DNA from: CAYXAA01 sp964462985
GTDB lineage: Bacteria; Pseudomonadota; Alphaproteobacteria; Rhizobiales; Stappiaceae
NCBI GenBank assembly: GCA_964462985.1
Contig: CAYXAA010000019.1
Location: forward strand, 1-64,000
DNA: 64,000 bases
Direction: 5' to 3'
A program made the position numbers and the translations under genes. The notes beneath the pieces were generated by a model. That model was given only the letters and a program-made list of their open reading frames with translations, had not been told where the DNA came from and searched no databases. Shown piece by piece: positions 28,109 to 37,512 of this stretch; the stretch's first letter is position 1; every line of letters begins with the position of its first letter.

Positions 28109-28684
28109 TTATCGATTCTTGCCCGGCACCCACAGCACGTCGGCCGCCCCCTTGTCATTGGCCCAGCGCGCGGCGACGAAGAAGAAATCGGAGAGGCGAT
28201 TCATGTAGATCAGCGCCTGCGGATTGACGGTCTCCTTTTCGGAGAGGGCCGTCATCAACCGCTCAGCGCGACGGGACACCGTGCGGGCGAGATGGAGCCT
28301 GGCCGCCGCCGACGAGCCCCCGGGCAACACGAAGGAGCGCAGCGGCGAAAGTTCGGCATTGAAGCGGTCGATTGCCGTCTCGATCGCGGTAACCTGGTTT
28401 TCGACGATCCGAAGCGGCTCGTATCCGATATCCTGACCCGTGTCCGGCGTCGCGAGATCGGCGCCAAGGTCGAAAAGATCATGCTGGATCCGCTCCAGCA
28501 CCGCGTCGAGCTGCGGCAAGATGCCGCCGGTCTCAAGTCGAACAAGACCAACCACAGCGTTTGTTTCGTCGACTGTGCCGTAGGCTTCAATCCGCAAGTC
28601 ATGCTTCGGCCGGCGTTCGCCGCTACCAAGGGCGGTCGTACCCTTGTCTCCGGTCTTGGTGTAGATCTTGTTGAGGATCACCAT
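28109..28684 (-). CDS. pduO: Cob(I)yrinic acid a,c-diamide adenosyltransferase, PduO type
   Basis: The enzyme adds the adenosyl group of ATP to cobalamin cobalt. The 191-residue protein begins MVILNKIYTKTGDKGTTAL, the PduO ATP-binding N-terminus, and has AYGTVDETNAVVG, FVLPGGSSAAARLHLAR and the C-terminal LSDFFFVAARWAN. It lies just downstream of the HIG1-type gene on the same strand; I recall this pairing next to etfAB/hbd in related genomes. No cobalamin riboswitch is seen in the 25-base gap. Confidence 0.94.
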   Translation of the reverse strand: MVILNKIYTKTGDKGTTALGSGERRPKHDLRIEAYGTVDETNAVVGLVRLETGGILPQLDAVLERIQHDLFDLGADLATPDTGQDIGYEPLRIVENQVTAIETAIDRFNAELSPLRSFVLPGGSSAAARLHLARTVSRRAERLMTALSEKETVNPQALIYMNRLSDFFFVAARWANDKGAADVLWVPGKNR

Positions 28685-28709
28685 GATGGTTCTCCCGGGT
28701 GGCCATCGA

Positions 28710-28907
28710 TCAAGGCTGCTGGCTCATGAAATAGGCTGTCGCCATGATGAGCACGATGGCGACGAACTGCAGACCAACGCGCCAGCGCATCAGGATCTGA
28801 GATCGGGACGATGAGCCGCCCCGGAACATGTTGATTAATCCGAGCAGAAGGACAAAGGCCACCGCGCCGAGGGCGAATGGAACGATATTGGAGAGCACGG
28901 CTCCCAT
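28710..28907 (-). CDS. Twin-transmembrane HIG1-domain small protein
   Basis: The 65-residue protein has two membrane segments flanking a short basic loop: SNIVPFALGAVAFVLLLGLI and a second ending in AIVLIMATAYFMSQQP. GLINMFRGGSSSRSQILMRWRVGLQ is the HIG1-type loop. HIG1 proteins associate with respiratory complexes in mitochondria; the bacterial role is unproven. The ATG at 28907 has GAGGAG upstream and is clearly the start. It precedes the PduO-type gene by 25 bases. Confidence 0.82.
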   Translation of the reverse strand: MGAVLSNIVPFALGAVAFVLLLGLINMFRGGSSSRSQILMRWRVGLQFVAIVLIMATAYFMSQQP

Positions 28908-29011
28908 GCGGGTCTCCTCGGGGCGGCCGGTGAGGGCGAAGATGGGACAGTAGAAACCAAGCCATATAGCGGGACGTCGCAATTCCGGCAACGTCGGCGC
29001 GGGATGGCATC

Positions 29012-29917
29012 CTATTCTTCCGCGTTGGAGGCCTTGATCAGTAGCCGATCAAAAGCGCGGGTCGGCAGTAGGCGTTTGGTGTAGGCCATCACAGTGGTGG
29101 GGATCGTCACTCGGTAGCGCGCCTTGGGGCGTTTGGATTCTACCGCATGGATCAGGGCATCCACCACGGCCCGGGCTGGCAGTTTGAACGGCGATGGCTC
29201 GCCCCGCTCCATGCGTTTCAGCCGCTTGTCGTAAATCTCCCTGAACGGTGACGCTGCCATACCCGCTTCGCCGATGACGCGATGGAAGTTGGCAAGTGCG
29301 TTTTCAGTGAACCTGGTCCTGATCGGGCCGGGTTCGATCAGAACCACGTCAATACCAGTGCCTTCCAACTCGATGCGCAGCGTGTCGGAATAACCTTCGA
29401 GCGCGAACTTGGACGCGTTGTAGGCGGCACGATATTTCATACCGATAAAGCCGAGGATCGAGGAGCACTGCACGATACGGCCGTGGCCGGCGGCGCGCAT
29501 CGACGGCAGCACGCGACGGGTCAGATCGTGCCAGCCGAAGAAATTTGCCTGAAACAAGTCGCGGAGCGCATCGGTCGGCAGGTCTTCAACCGCACAGGGC
29601 AGGGCGTAGGCGCCGTTGTTGAACAGCGCGTCGAGTCGCCCGCCACAGCGGTCCAGAACAATCGCTACGGTTTGCGCTATGCTCGCCTCGTCCTGGTAGT
29701 CGAGCCGGTAAGCTTCGAAGCCGAGGTTCTTCAGTGTCTGGACGTCTTCCGGCTTGCGCGCGGTGGCAAAGACACGCCAGTCGCGCCCGCGCAAGGTACG
29801 GGCCGCCGCGCGCCCGATGCCGGAGGAGCAGCCCGTGATCAGAATCGAGCGGGCGGGCCGGTCAAGGCACCGCCCGTAGAAATGCGCCGTCTCCGGGTCC
29901 GACGCTTCGGTCTTCAA
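29012..29917 (-). CDS. Short-chain dehydrogenase/reductase
   Basis: The 301-residue protein has the NAD(P)-binding motif SILITGCSSGIGRAAA, NNGAYALP, and catalytic Ser/Tyr/Lys in QCSSILGFIG and YRAAYNASKFALEGYSD, the classical SDR pattern. The C-terminus has LIEPGPIRTRF. Substrate is unknown. The start is a TTG at 29917 with GGAGA upstream; it overlaps the ubiH-like stop as TTGA, so the two genes are coupled. Confidence 0.88.
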   Translation of the reverse strand: MKTEASDPETAHFYGRCLDRPARSILITGCSSGIGRAAARTLRGRDWRVFATARKPEDVQTLKNLGFEAYRLDYQDEASIAQTVAIVLDRCGGRLDALFNNGAYALPCAVEDLPTDALRDLFQANFFGWHDLTRRVLPSMRAAGHGRIVQCSSILGFIGMKYRAAYNASKFALEGYSDTLRIELEGTGIDVVLIEPGPIRTRFTENALANFHRVIGEAGMAASPFREIYDKRLKRMERGEPSPFKLPARAVVDALIHAVESKRPKARYRVTIPTTVMAYTKRLLPTRAFDRLLIKASNAEE

Positions 29918-31158
29918 ATCGGCTCTCCGGCGAGCAGGCGCGGCGTCGCGCCGCCGAGACCTGCAGCCTGCTGGATCAGCAGGCGCTTCAGCGGTGGCAT
30001 CCTGTCGACCAGACCAAGTCCGAAGTCCCGCACGGCACGGATCACATCGTTGTCGTTCGAAAACAGCCGATTCAGAACGTCGGTCACGATGCCCATTCTG
30101 ACGGTATCGAAGCGACGCCAACGCTCGTAATCCTGGAGGACGTCGAGGGTACCGATGTCGCGACCAAGGCGACGGGCTTCGACAATGACCTCGGCGAGCG
30201 CAGCCACATCCTTAAAGCCGAGATTGAGACCCTGACCCGAGATGGGGTGAATACCATGGGCCGAATCGCCGGCAAGCGCGAGCCGCGGTGCAACGAAGCT
30301 GCGCGCCAGAGTTAGGCCGAGTGGGTAGGCATGACGCGGGCCATCGAGGGAAAGCGGGCCGAGGTGATGGCCGAAGCGGCGCTCAAGCTCGAGCTCAAAT
30401 GTAAAATCGTCACCTTTGACAAGGACTTCGGCTTCCTCCCGGCGCTCGGCCCAGACAAGGGACGAGCGGTTTCCGGTTAGCGGCAGGATCGCGAAAGGGC
30501 CCGATGGCAGGAAGTGCTCCTCGGCTCGTCCGTGATGCGGGCGTTCGTGTGCAACGGTGGTCACGATACCGGACTGGCCGTAGTCCCATTCCACCGTGCG
30601 GATACCGGCGAGCGCGCGCAGCCGTGACTTGACCCCGTCGGCCGCGACGAGGAGAGCGGCGCTGCGCGACTCGCCCGAGCCAAGCCGAACCTCGACCACA
30701 CCGGCATTGACGTCAAAGTCGGCGACCGTGTCGCCGGCAATCATCTCAACGCCAAGGTCGCCCGCCCGTTTGGCCAAAGCGCCGACGAGGGCGCCATTCG
30801 GAACCATATGAGCGAAAGGCTCGCCTGGGACGACTTCGCCAGAGAAGGTCAGGAACACCGGTCTTACCGCGTCACGCAAGCGCGAATCGGTAATGGTCAT
30901 CTCGTTGATCGGCTGCGCCTCCGAAACCACGGCAGACCAGACTCCGATCCGCTCCAACATTCGGCGCGCCGCCGCTACGATCGCGGAGGCGCGGGGATCG
31001 CGGCCTATCGCCTCGAGAGGGCGTGGGTCGACGAGTGCGACGGCGAGCGTCGGATCTGCCTGGCGCAGCGCCACCGACAGGGACAGCCCGACATAGCCAC
31101 CGCCAGCGATCAGAACGTCGAACTGCCCGCCGTCGGAACCCAAGGATGTGTCCATCAT
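29914..31158 (-). CDS. UbiH/UbiF/COQ6-family FAD-dependent hydroxylase
   Basis: The 414-residue protein has the FAD Rossmann motif VLIAGGGYVGLSLSVALR, DPRASAIVAAARRML, LLVAADGVKSRLR and the second FAD motif LALAGDSAHGIHPISGQGLNLG. This family hydroxylates the benzoquinone ring in ubiquinone synthesis; the specific position cannot be set from sequence. The ATG at 31158 starts MMDTSLGSDGG. Its stop overlaps the SDR start. Confidence 0.9.
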   Translation of the reverse strand: MMDTSLGSDGGQFDVLIAGGGYVGLSLSVALRQADPTLAVALVDPRPLEAIGRDPRASAIVAAARRMLERIGVWSAVVSEAQPINEMTITDSRLRDAVRPVFLTFSGEVVPGEPFAHMVPNGALVGALAKRAGDLGVEMIAGDTVADFDVNAGVVEVRLGSGESRSAALLVAADGVKSRLRALAGIRTVEWDYGQSGIVTTVAHERPHHGRAEEHFLPSGPFAILPLTGNRSSLVWAERREEAEVLVKGDDFTFELELERRFGHHLGPLSLDGPRHAYPLGLTLARSFVAPRLALAGDSAHGIHPISGQGLNLGFKDVAALAEVIVEARRLGRDIGTLDVLQDYERWRRFDTVRMGIVTDVLNRLFSNDNDVIRAVRDFGLGLVDRMPPLKRLLIQQAAGLGGATPRLLAGEPI

Positions 31159-31195
31159 GGCTCAATCCTTCCCTGCCATCTGGATGGCAACCTAG

Positions 31196-31226
31196 AGCAA
31201 ATCCAACCCAAATCGAACCGGATTGA
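31196..31226. repeat. Possible copy of a short intergenic repeat
   Basis: AGCAAATCCAACCC, then AAATCG, then AACCGGATTG is an imperfect palindrome of a type I recall as dispersed short intergenic repeats in Hyphomicrobiales. Only one copy is obvious in this window. It lies between the divergent ubiH-like gene and tesB. Confidence 0.25.
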
Positions 31227-31337
31227 ACGCCTCGTTTATGTAAAAACATCGATTCAGCGGCGCTCGGCCTGGCTCGCAATTAAACGCCGGATCGGTCAGC
31301 GGTTTCGATTTTTCGCACGGAGAGCTTCGCGCCCTAC

Positions 31338-31366
31338 TTGACACCTGCACACGCCGCCTCGCTAGT
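31338..31366 (+). promoter_or_regulatory. Candidate sigma-70-type promoter for tesB
   Basis: TTGACA at 31338-31343 followed after 17 bases by GCTAGT at 31361-31366 lies about 50 bases before the tesB ATG. The -35 is perfect and the -10 poor, as in many GC-rich alphaproteobacterial promoters. Not tested. Confidence 0.35.
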
Positions 31367-31415
31367 TGCCGCCATACGAAACGAGATTGGCCCATCTCCG
31401 TAAAAAGGTGTCAGG

Positions 31416-32276
31416 ATGTCCGCCGCAGTCCAGAGCCTTCTCTCGATACTCGATCTTGAGCCGCTGGAACGCAATCTGTTCCGCGGAAGGAGCCCGCAGG
31501 TCGGCTGGCAGCGGGTATTCGGCGGGCAGGTCATCGGCCAGGCTCTGGTCGCCGCCTCACGCACGGTTGAGGCTGAACGGCCCGTCCATTCGCTGCACGG
31601 CTATTTTATGAGGCCGGGCGATCCCGCCGTACCGATTATCTACGAGGTCGACCGTATTCGCGACGGCGGCAGCTTCACGACGCGCCGCGTCGTGGCTATT
31701 CAGCACGGCCAGGCAATCTTCTCGATGTCCGCGTCGTTTCAAGCGGTTGAAGAGGGTTTGGAGCACCAGCTTCCCATGCCGGACGTGCCGATGCCAGAAG
31801 AACTGCCGAGCGAGGCCGAGCTCAAGGAGCGCTTTCTTGCCCGCGCCCCGGAGGCGGTGCGGCGCTATTGGGAGCGCGACAGACCGATAGAGATCCGGCC
31901 GGTCGACACCACCCATTATTTCACCCGGCAGCGCCTCGAGCCGGCACAGAACGTCTGGGTGCGCGCCAGCGCGCCCTTGCCGGATGACCCGCAGGTTCAT
32001 TCATGCGTGCTTGCCTATGCTTCAGACATGACGCTGCTCGACACCGCTCTTTTCGCCCATGGCACCAGCGTTTTCGATAAAGACCTGCAGGTGGCGAGCC
32101 TTGACCATGCGCTGTGGTTTCACCGGCCGGTGCGTGCCGACGAATGGCTACTCTACTCAGAAGACAGTCCCGCGGCCGCGGCCGGCCGCGGTTTCACTCG
32201 GGGCACGCTGTTCACCCGCGACGGCGTCCTTGTCGCTTCGGTGGCGCAGGAGGGGTTGATCCGCGTTCGGAAATAA
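31416..32276 (+). CDS. tesB: Acyl-CoA thioesterase II
   Basis: TesB hydrolyses acyl-CoA to free fatty acid and CoA. The 286-residue double-hotdog protein has QRVFGGQVIGQALVAA, HSLHGYFMRPGD, SFTTRRVVAIQ, ASDMTLLDTAL and SLDHALWFHRPVRADEWLLY, all typical; catalytic Asp is in the ASDMTLL block. The ATG at 31416 follows GGTGTCAGG. It converges on the COG0523 gene, with only 43 bases between them. Confidence 0.95.
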   Translation: MSAAVQSLLSILDLEPLERNLFRGRSPQVGWQRVFGGQVIGQALVAASRTVEAERPVHSLHGYFMRPGDPAVPIIYEVDRIRDGGSFTTRRVVAIQHGQAIFSMSASFQAVEEGLEHQLPMPDVPMPEELPSEAELKERFLARAPEAVRRYWERDRPIEIRPVDTTHYFTRQRLEPAQNVWVRASAPLPDDPQVHSCVLAYASDMTLLDTALFAHGTSVFDKDLQVASLDHALWFHRPVRADEWLLYSEDSPAAAAGRGFTRGTLFTRDGVLVASVAQEGLIRVRK

Positions 32277-32319
32277 CGCTGACCCGTTCGTAGCCATCCG
32301 ATCGAAATATCATCTGCCC

Positions 32320-33459
32320 TTAGTCAAATCGCCCAGAGAAGCCGCTGATCGCAAGCGGATTGTTCTCCACGGCCTTACGATCCGGCGTGTCGGGAGCGAC
32401 TGTCCCGGTAAAGGCGTCGAACAAGCGCCGCACGAAACCTTCGGGCAAGTCCCGCGTAATGAAGACCAGTCGGGTGCGCCGATCGTCGTCCGGCCAGTTC
32501 TCGAGCTTGACAGGCGGATGCAGCACGTGCTGCACGCCGTGCAGGACCACTGGATGCTCCGGGTCTTCAACCGTTGCCACGATACCCTTGACGCGCAACA
32601 GTTTCGGTCCGTGCGCGGAGCGCATCAGGTCGAGAAACATGTCGAGCGCGGCTTCCGGCACGGGCCTCTCGGCAGCGAGGGTGAAGGCCCGGACTCGAGC
32701 ATCATGCCGGTTGACATCGTGGTGACGGTGGTGGAGATGGGGGTCTCGGTAAGCTTCCTCGTTCAGCCAGCGCGCCACGTCCGGGATCTTGGTCGTCGGA
32801 TCAAACAGGCCGGTGTTCGTAAGAGCCGCTGCGCGCGCCTCGCCCTTGGCAGCGTCAAGCAGGATCGCACCGGGATTGAGGACGCGTAGACGATCGCGGA
32901 GCAGAGTGAGGGCATCGCACCTCGGCTCATCCTGGACAAGGTCGGACTTCGCCAGCACCAGCCGGTCGGCAACCGCAGCCTGCTTGACGGCCTCTTCGTG
33001 AGCATCAAGCGTATCGAGGCCGTTTATTGCATCGATCACCGTTATGACGCCGTCGAGCCGGTAGCGCTGCACCAGATAGGGGTGTAGCATCACTGCGTGT
33101 AAAACCGGTGCGGGATCGGCAAGGCCGGTTGTCTCAATGACGACCCTGGCGAGATGATCAAGCCGGCCATTGTCCAGCCGCCGCAGCAGATCTTCGAGCG
33201 TAGAGATCAGATCGCCGCGAATGGTGCAACACAGGCATCCGGAACTGAGCTCGACGACGCTATCGTCGGCGCGTTCGACGAGAAGGTGGTCGAGGCCGAT
33301 CTCGCCGAATTCGTTGATGATCACCGCCGTGTCAGCTAGGTCCGCATCCTTGAGCAATCTGTTGAGCAGCGTCGTCTTTCCAGCGCCAAGGAAGCCGGTA
33401 AAGATCGTCACCGGAATCGGCGCTCGCATTCCGACGGACGGTCTGTTGACGGCAGTCAT
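32320..33459 (-). CDS. COG0523 (CobW-family) GTPase, putative metallochaperone
   Basis: The 379-residue protein has Walker A TIFTGFLGAGKTTLLNRLL, the metal-binding GCLCCTIRGD, ETTGLADPAP, NKxD-type KSDLVQ and a C-terminal CobW_C domain. A His-rich stretch HLHHRHHDVNRH separates the domains. COG0523 GTPases insert or deliver metals, often zinc, but also cobalt. The ATG at 33459 has GGGAG upstream; the longer open frame is discounted. Confidence 0.92.
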   Translation of the reverse strand: MTAVNRPSVGMRAPIPVTIFTGFLGAGKTTLLNRLLKDADLADTAVIINEFGEIGLDHLLVERADDSVVELSSGCLCCTIRGDLISTLEDLLRRLDNGRLDHLARVVIETTGLADPAPVLHAVMLHPYLVQRYRLDGVITVIDAINGLDTLDAHEEAVKQAAVADRLVLAKSDLVQDEPRCDALTLLRDRLRVLNPGAILLDAAKGEARAAALTNTGLFDPTTKIPDVARWLNEEAYRDPHLHHRHHDVNRHDARVRAFTLAAERPVPEAALDMFLDLMRSAHGPKLLRVKGIVATVEDPEHPVVLHGVQHVLHPPVKLENWPDDDRRTRLVFITRDLPEGFVRRLFDAFTGTVAPDTPDRKAVENNPLAISGFSGRFD

Positions 33460-33566
33460 CGGACGCTCCCGGAATTGAGACGATTTTGCAGACGAGGCAG
33501 CCAATGGTTCGCGCCGGCCATCGTCCGACATAAGCCGGCGCAAAGCGGCGATTCAAGGAGAGAGCC

Positions 33567-34925
33567 TCATCGCACCGGTTTCGGCAACGGAAATGCCGTG
33601 GTCGGCAGCAAGGTACCCTTGAAGAGAACGGGGGAGACAGCCAGTGGCTTCTTCGAAGCCTCGCTCTCGAAGGCCGACATCATTGTAGACGGTCTGAGGT
33701 CTAGCGGCTTTGACCCCGGCAGCGGTGCTACCGCGAGGGCAGGACCGGCCGCAGCGACTCTGGTTGGTGCCGATGCACCGCCGGGGACCCCAGTCGATAC
33801 CGTGATCGCCTGAATATCCGAATGCCGTGGCCCAATGATTCGATCCATCACCTCGCCCCAGTCGGTCTTCCTGCCTTTCGTTTTCGGCACCTCCTCGTCA
33901 TCATCTCCGTCGGAGGAAATATTGACTCCAGGCAGCAGGGGGCGGTTGCCGGTATTGCTGCCGGCGCCGGCAAAGGTGAGCAAAGGCGACTTCGAGATCG
34001 TTGTCGTGCCATAGGCGGCGACAAGCTCCTCCGCTGACATTCGCTTGTTGCGCTTACAGTAGCCGGCCGGTGGCGGGCCGCCGGCTACGGTGCGCAAGGC
34101 CTCGATCGAGCGGCCGCCCCGCCGAGCAAACGCGCGGTCCACGAGCTGCCGAGAAAAGGCGGCACGCTCGAGTCCTGAGCCAGCGCCGAGAACGACAGCA
34201 ATGACCGTACGGCCACCGCGTGTCGCCGAAACGGCAACGTTATATCCAGAGTTGCATATATAGCCGGTTTTCAGCCCGTTGGCACCGCGCACCCGGAGCA
34301 GATACTCGCGATTGGCCGATTTCAGGATCGACTTACCGTGGCGGATCGCGGTGAGGTTGAAATAGCTCCGGTATTGAGGGAACTCGCGCCAGAGCGCTCG
34401 CGCAAGAACAGCGAGATCACGAGCCGAGGACAGCTGACCGTCATCGGGTAATCCGTGCGGGTTGACGAAGCGGGTCGCCGTCATTCCCAGACGCTGCGCC
34501 TCCTGGTTCATCATGGCGATGAACGCCGGCTCGGACCCACCGATCGCTTCGGCGACGGCAACCGCGATGTCGTTTGCCGACTTGACCAAAAGCATTTTGA
34601 GCGCGTTGTCGAGGGTCAACTGGGTTCCGACCTTGAACCCCATTTTGCTCGGCGGCTCACTGGCGGCGTTTTTCGACATTGTCACCACGGAATCGAACTG
34701 CGCCTGACCGTCCCGGATCGCCTTGAAGGCTATATAGGCGGTCATAAGCTTCGTAATCGACGCAGGGTACCATTGCCGGGTTGAATCACGCTGCTCCAGC
34801 ACCTCGCCCGAGTCTGCGTCGATGGCAATCCAGGCGCCGATCTCCGCGCGCGACGAAACGACGCCGGCGCTCATTGCCATCGCAGCAGCCACCACCAGCA
34901 GCCAGGCCCGCCGAGCGGGCCGCAT
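33567..34925 (-). CDS. D-alanyl-D-alanine carboxypeptidase (penicillin-binding protein, S11)
   Basis: The 452-residue protein has a signal peptide (MRPARRAWLLVVAAAMAMSA), then a peptidase S11 domain: Ser56 in ASITKLMTAY, SAN in VKSANDIAVAV, and KTG in GLKTGYICNSGYN. The enzyme trims the stem pentapeptide in the periplasm. The C-terminal 150 residues are Pro/Ala/Ser-rich with no recognisable SPOR domain. ATG 34925 is preferred because it puts the signal peptide first; a GTG at 35024 is possible. Confidence 0.9.
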   Translation of the reverse strand: MRPARRAWLLVVAAAMAMSAGVVSSRAEIGAWIAIDADSGEVLEQRDSTRQWYPASITKLMTAYIAFKAIRDGQAQFDSVVTMSKNAASEPPSKMGFKVGTQLTLDNALKMLLVKSANDIAVAVAEAIGGSEPAFIAMMNQEAQRLGMTATRFVNPHGLPDDGQLSSARDLAVLARALWREFPQYRSYFNLTAIRHGKSILKSANREYLLRVRGANGLKTGYICNSGYNVAVSATRGGRTVIAVVLGAGSGLERAAFSRQLVDRAFARRGGRSIEALRTVAGGPPPAGYCKRNKRMSAEELVAAYGTTTISKSPLLTFAGAGSNTGNRPLLPGVNISSDGDDDEEVPKTKGRKTDWGEVMDRIIGPRHSDIQAITVSTGVPGGASAPTRVAAAGPALAVAPLPGSKPLDLRPSTMMSAFESEASKKPLAVSPVLFKGTLLPTTAFPLPKPVR

Positions 34926-35024
34926 TCTCGTTAGCGGTATTGATAGAATTTTTTGCCGGATCCCCCGCACAACCGCCCCGCCTAGTGAGACCAAACTGCC
35001 TTCGCGAATCCTAGACGATCCCAC

Positions 35025-35450
35025 GCCATCAAGGCAAAGGCTTCAGACACTGAATTCCTGTCAAATCCTGTCAATTTGGCACGGATAAGGCAAACCCCGC
35101 CGCTTCGCATGATAAGGTTTGAGAATTATGTACTTCGGTCCCCATCCATCGTGAGTCGCCGGTGCCCGATCTGGCTTCCGCAAATCCAGGGGACCCTTTC
35201 CATCACCACGCCGACTTGGCCTCGGCATCGCAGTTCAGATACCAAGGCTAATCCGCCACGACTACGAAAGTTCAAAGGTTGGCGTATGGACGGCCTTCGT
35301 CGGCGACCCCATAATGCGGCCCGACGTTGGAGGAGTGATCGTTCTTTCCTGTTGGCAGCAGGTGCTCGCCCTGCCGCCTCCCCAGAGAGGACGATCCGAG
35401 TTCGCATTCGGGCTTCCCCGGCCCAAGAGAGTTTTTCTGGGAGGAACTGC
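35025..35450. promoter_or_regulatory. Divergent region upstream of acs with repeated CCTGTCAA and a sigma-54-like element
   Basis: This region lies between the carboxypeptidase and acs genes and has no convincing gene. CCTGTCAA occurs twice at 35057-35064 and 35067-35074, ten bases apart, one helical turn. At 35077-35092, TGGCACG-GATA-AGGCA matches the -24 GG and -12 GC of sigma-54 promoters with two mismatches in the -12 box, on the acs strand, leaving a leader of about 350 bases. Function is inference. Confidence 0.35.
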
Positions 35451-37394
35451 ATGTCCGACAAGCTCTATCCCGTGCCGGCTGACCTCGCCGCCGCGGCGCG
35501 TGTCGACAACGCCAAATATCTCGAGATGTATCGGCAATCGATCGATAATCCGGATGCTTTCTGGGGTGAACACGGAAAAAGAATAGACTGGATCAAACCT
35601 TATACCAAGGTTAAGAATTCATCTTACGATTATCACAACGTCTCGATCAAATGGTTTGAGGACGGCAGCTTGAATGTGGCGGCCAACTGTATTGACCGCC
35701 ATTTGGCAACCCGCGGAGACCAGCCGGCAATCGTCTGGGAGGGCGATGACCCGTCGGAGCACAAGGTCATTACCTACAAGGAACTGTCTCGCGAGGTGAA
35801 CCGCTTCGCCAACGTGCTTTTGGCCAAGGGTGTCAAGAAGGGTGACCGGGTTACGATCTATTTGCCGATGATCCCCGAAGCCGCCTACGCCATGCTCGCC
35901 TGCGCCCGGATCGGTGCTGTGCACTCAGTGGTGTTCGGCGGCTTTTCGCCCGACAGCCTCGCCCAGCGCATCACCGGTTGCTCTTCCAGGGTGCTGATTA
36001 CCGCCGATGAGGGCCTGCGCGGCGGCCGCAAGGTGCCGCTCAAGGCCAATGCCGATGTTGCGGCGGATAAGAGCGGCCTGGTCGAGACGATGATCGTCGT
36101 GCGCCGCACCGGTGGCAGCGTTCCCATGACCGAAGGGCGTGACGTCTGGTACCACGACGAAGCGGCCCGCGTGTCAGACGAGTGCGCGCCGGTGGAGGTC
36201 AACGCGGAGGATCCGCTGTTCATCCTTTATACGTCGGGCTCGACGGGCCAGCCAAAAGGCGTGTTACACACTACGGGCGGCTATCTCGTCTACGTATCGA
36301 TGACACATGAATACGTCTTTGATTATCGTGACGGTGAGGTCTACTGGTGCACCGCCGACGTCGGCTGGGTCACCGGCCACAGCTATATCGTCTATGGTCC
36401 GCTCGCTAACGGCGCGACCACCCTGATGTTCGAAGGCGTGCCGACCTATCCGAGCCCAAGCCGATTCTGGGAGGTCATCGACAAACACAGGGTCTCGATC
36501 TTCTACACCGCACCGACGGCAATTCGCGCACTGATGGGCGCGGGCGACGATCACGTCAAGAAGACTTCGCGTCAGTCGCTGCGCATCCTCGGTTCGGTCG
36601 GCGAGCCGATCAATCCGGAAGCATGGATCTGGTACCATGATGTGGTCGGTGACGGCCGCTGCCCGATTGTGGACACGTGGTGGCAGACGGAGACCGGCGG
36701 CATCCTGATAACTCCGCTGCCCGGTGCCACGACGCTAAAGCCCGGCTCGGCGACGCGGCCGTTCTTTGGTGTGCAGCCGGCGCTAGTCGACGGTGAGGGC
36801 AATGTACTTGAGGGTGCTGCCGAGGGAAATCTCGTCATTCTCGACAGCTGGCCCGGTCAAATGCGCACCGTGTTTGGCGACCACGATCGCTTCGTCCAGA
36901 CTTATTTCTCAACCTACAAGGGCATGTACTTTACCGGCGACGGCTGCCGTCGCGACGAAGATGGTTACTATTGGATCACCGGTCGCGTCGACGACGTCAT
37001 CAATGTCTCCGGTCACCGAATGGGAACGGCAGAAGTGGAATCTGCACTGGTCGCTCATCCGAAGGTGTCAGAGGCCGCTGTCGTTGGCTACCCGCACAGT
37101 CTCAAGGGACAGGGGATTTACGCTTATGTCACGCTGATGGCCGGGGAGACGCCGTCAGAAGAACTGCGCAAGGAACTGGTCGATTGGGTCCGCAAGGAAA
37201 TTGGCCCGATCGCTTCACCCGACCTGATCCAGTTTGCACCAGGCCTGCCCAAGACCCGCTCGGGCAAGATCATGCGCCGCATCCTGCGCAAGATTGCCGA
37301 AGACAGCTTCGACAATCTCGGGGATACGTCGACGCTGGCTGATCCGGCGGTGGTCGAGGATCTCATCGAAAACAGGCAAAACCGGCGCGCGTGA
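35451..37394 (+). CDS. acs: Acetyl-CoA synthetase
   Basis: Acs makes acetyl-CoA from acetate and ATP through acetyl-AMP. The 647-residue protein has the P-loop-like [20 protein letters not shown], the acetate/AMP region [31 protein letters not shown], and the acetylation-controlled Lys606 in [11 protein letters not shown]. The ATG at 35451 has GGGAGG nine bases upstream and begins [12 protein letters not shown]. It is probably transcribed alone; a hairpin follows the stop. Confidence 0.96.
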   Translation: MSDKLYPVPADLAAAARVDNAKYLEMYRQSIDNPDAFWGEHGKRIDWIKPYTKVKNSSYDYHNVSIKWFEDGSLNVAANCIDRHLATRGDQPAIVWEGDDPSEHKVITYKELSREVNRFANVLLAKGVKKGDRVTIYLPMIPEAAYAMLACARIGAVHSVVFGGFSPDSLAQRITGCSSRVLITADEGLRGGRKVPLKANADVAADKSGLVETMIVVRRTGGSVPMTEGRDVWYHDEAARVSDECAPVEVNAEDPLFILYTSGSTGQPKGVLHTTGGYLVYVSMTHEYVFDYRDGEVYWCTADVGWVTGHSYIVYGPLANGATTLMFEGVPTYPSPSRFWEVIDKHRVSIFYTAPTAIRALMGAGDDHVKKTSRQSLRILGSVGEPINPEAWIWYHDVVGDGRCPIVDTWWQTETGGILITPLPGATTLKPGSATRPFFGVQPALVDGEGNVLEGAAEGNLVILDSWPGQMRTVFGDHDRFVQTYFSTYKGMYFTGDGCRRDEDGYYWITGRVDDVINVSGHRMGTAEVESALVAHPKVSEAAVVGYPHSLKGQGIYAYVTLMAGETPSEELRKELVDWVRKEIGPIASPDLIQFAPGLPKTRSGKIMRRILRKIAEDSFDNLGDTSTLADPAVVEDLIENRQNRRA

Positions 37395-37439
37395 ACGCTG
37401 AGCCACCCAGAGGCGGGCAAGCGAAACAGGCAAGTGGAG

Positions 37440-37465
37440 CGGCCGCGGATTGAGGGACGCGGCCG
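37440..37465. terminator. Hairpin between convergent acs and TadG-like gene
   Basis: CGGCCGC at 37440-37446 pairs with GCGGCCG at 37459-37465, a 7-bp GC stem with a 12-base loop, 45 bases after the acs stop. No T-run follows, so it is a possible factor-dependent terminator or a 3'-end stabiliser for either convergent gene. Confidence 0.35.
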
Positions 37466-37512
37466 TCTAAGCAACTTGAGTACCAGCAGAACCCGGATTG
37501 CACCATTTGCCG

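Noticed and set aside
35076..35450. N-terminal extension of the acs open frame
   Set aside because: The ATG at 35451 has a strong ribosome-binding site and the family N-terminus; the extension has no similarity.
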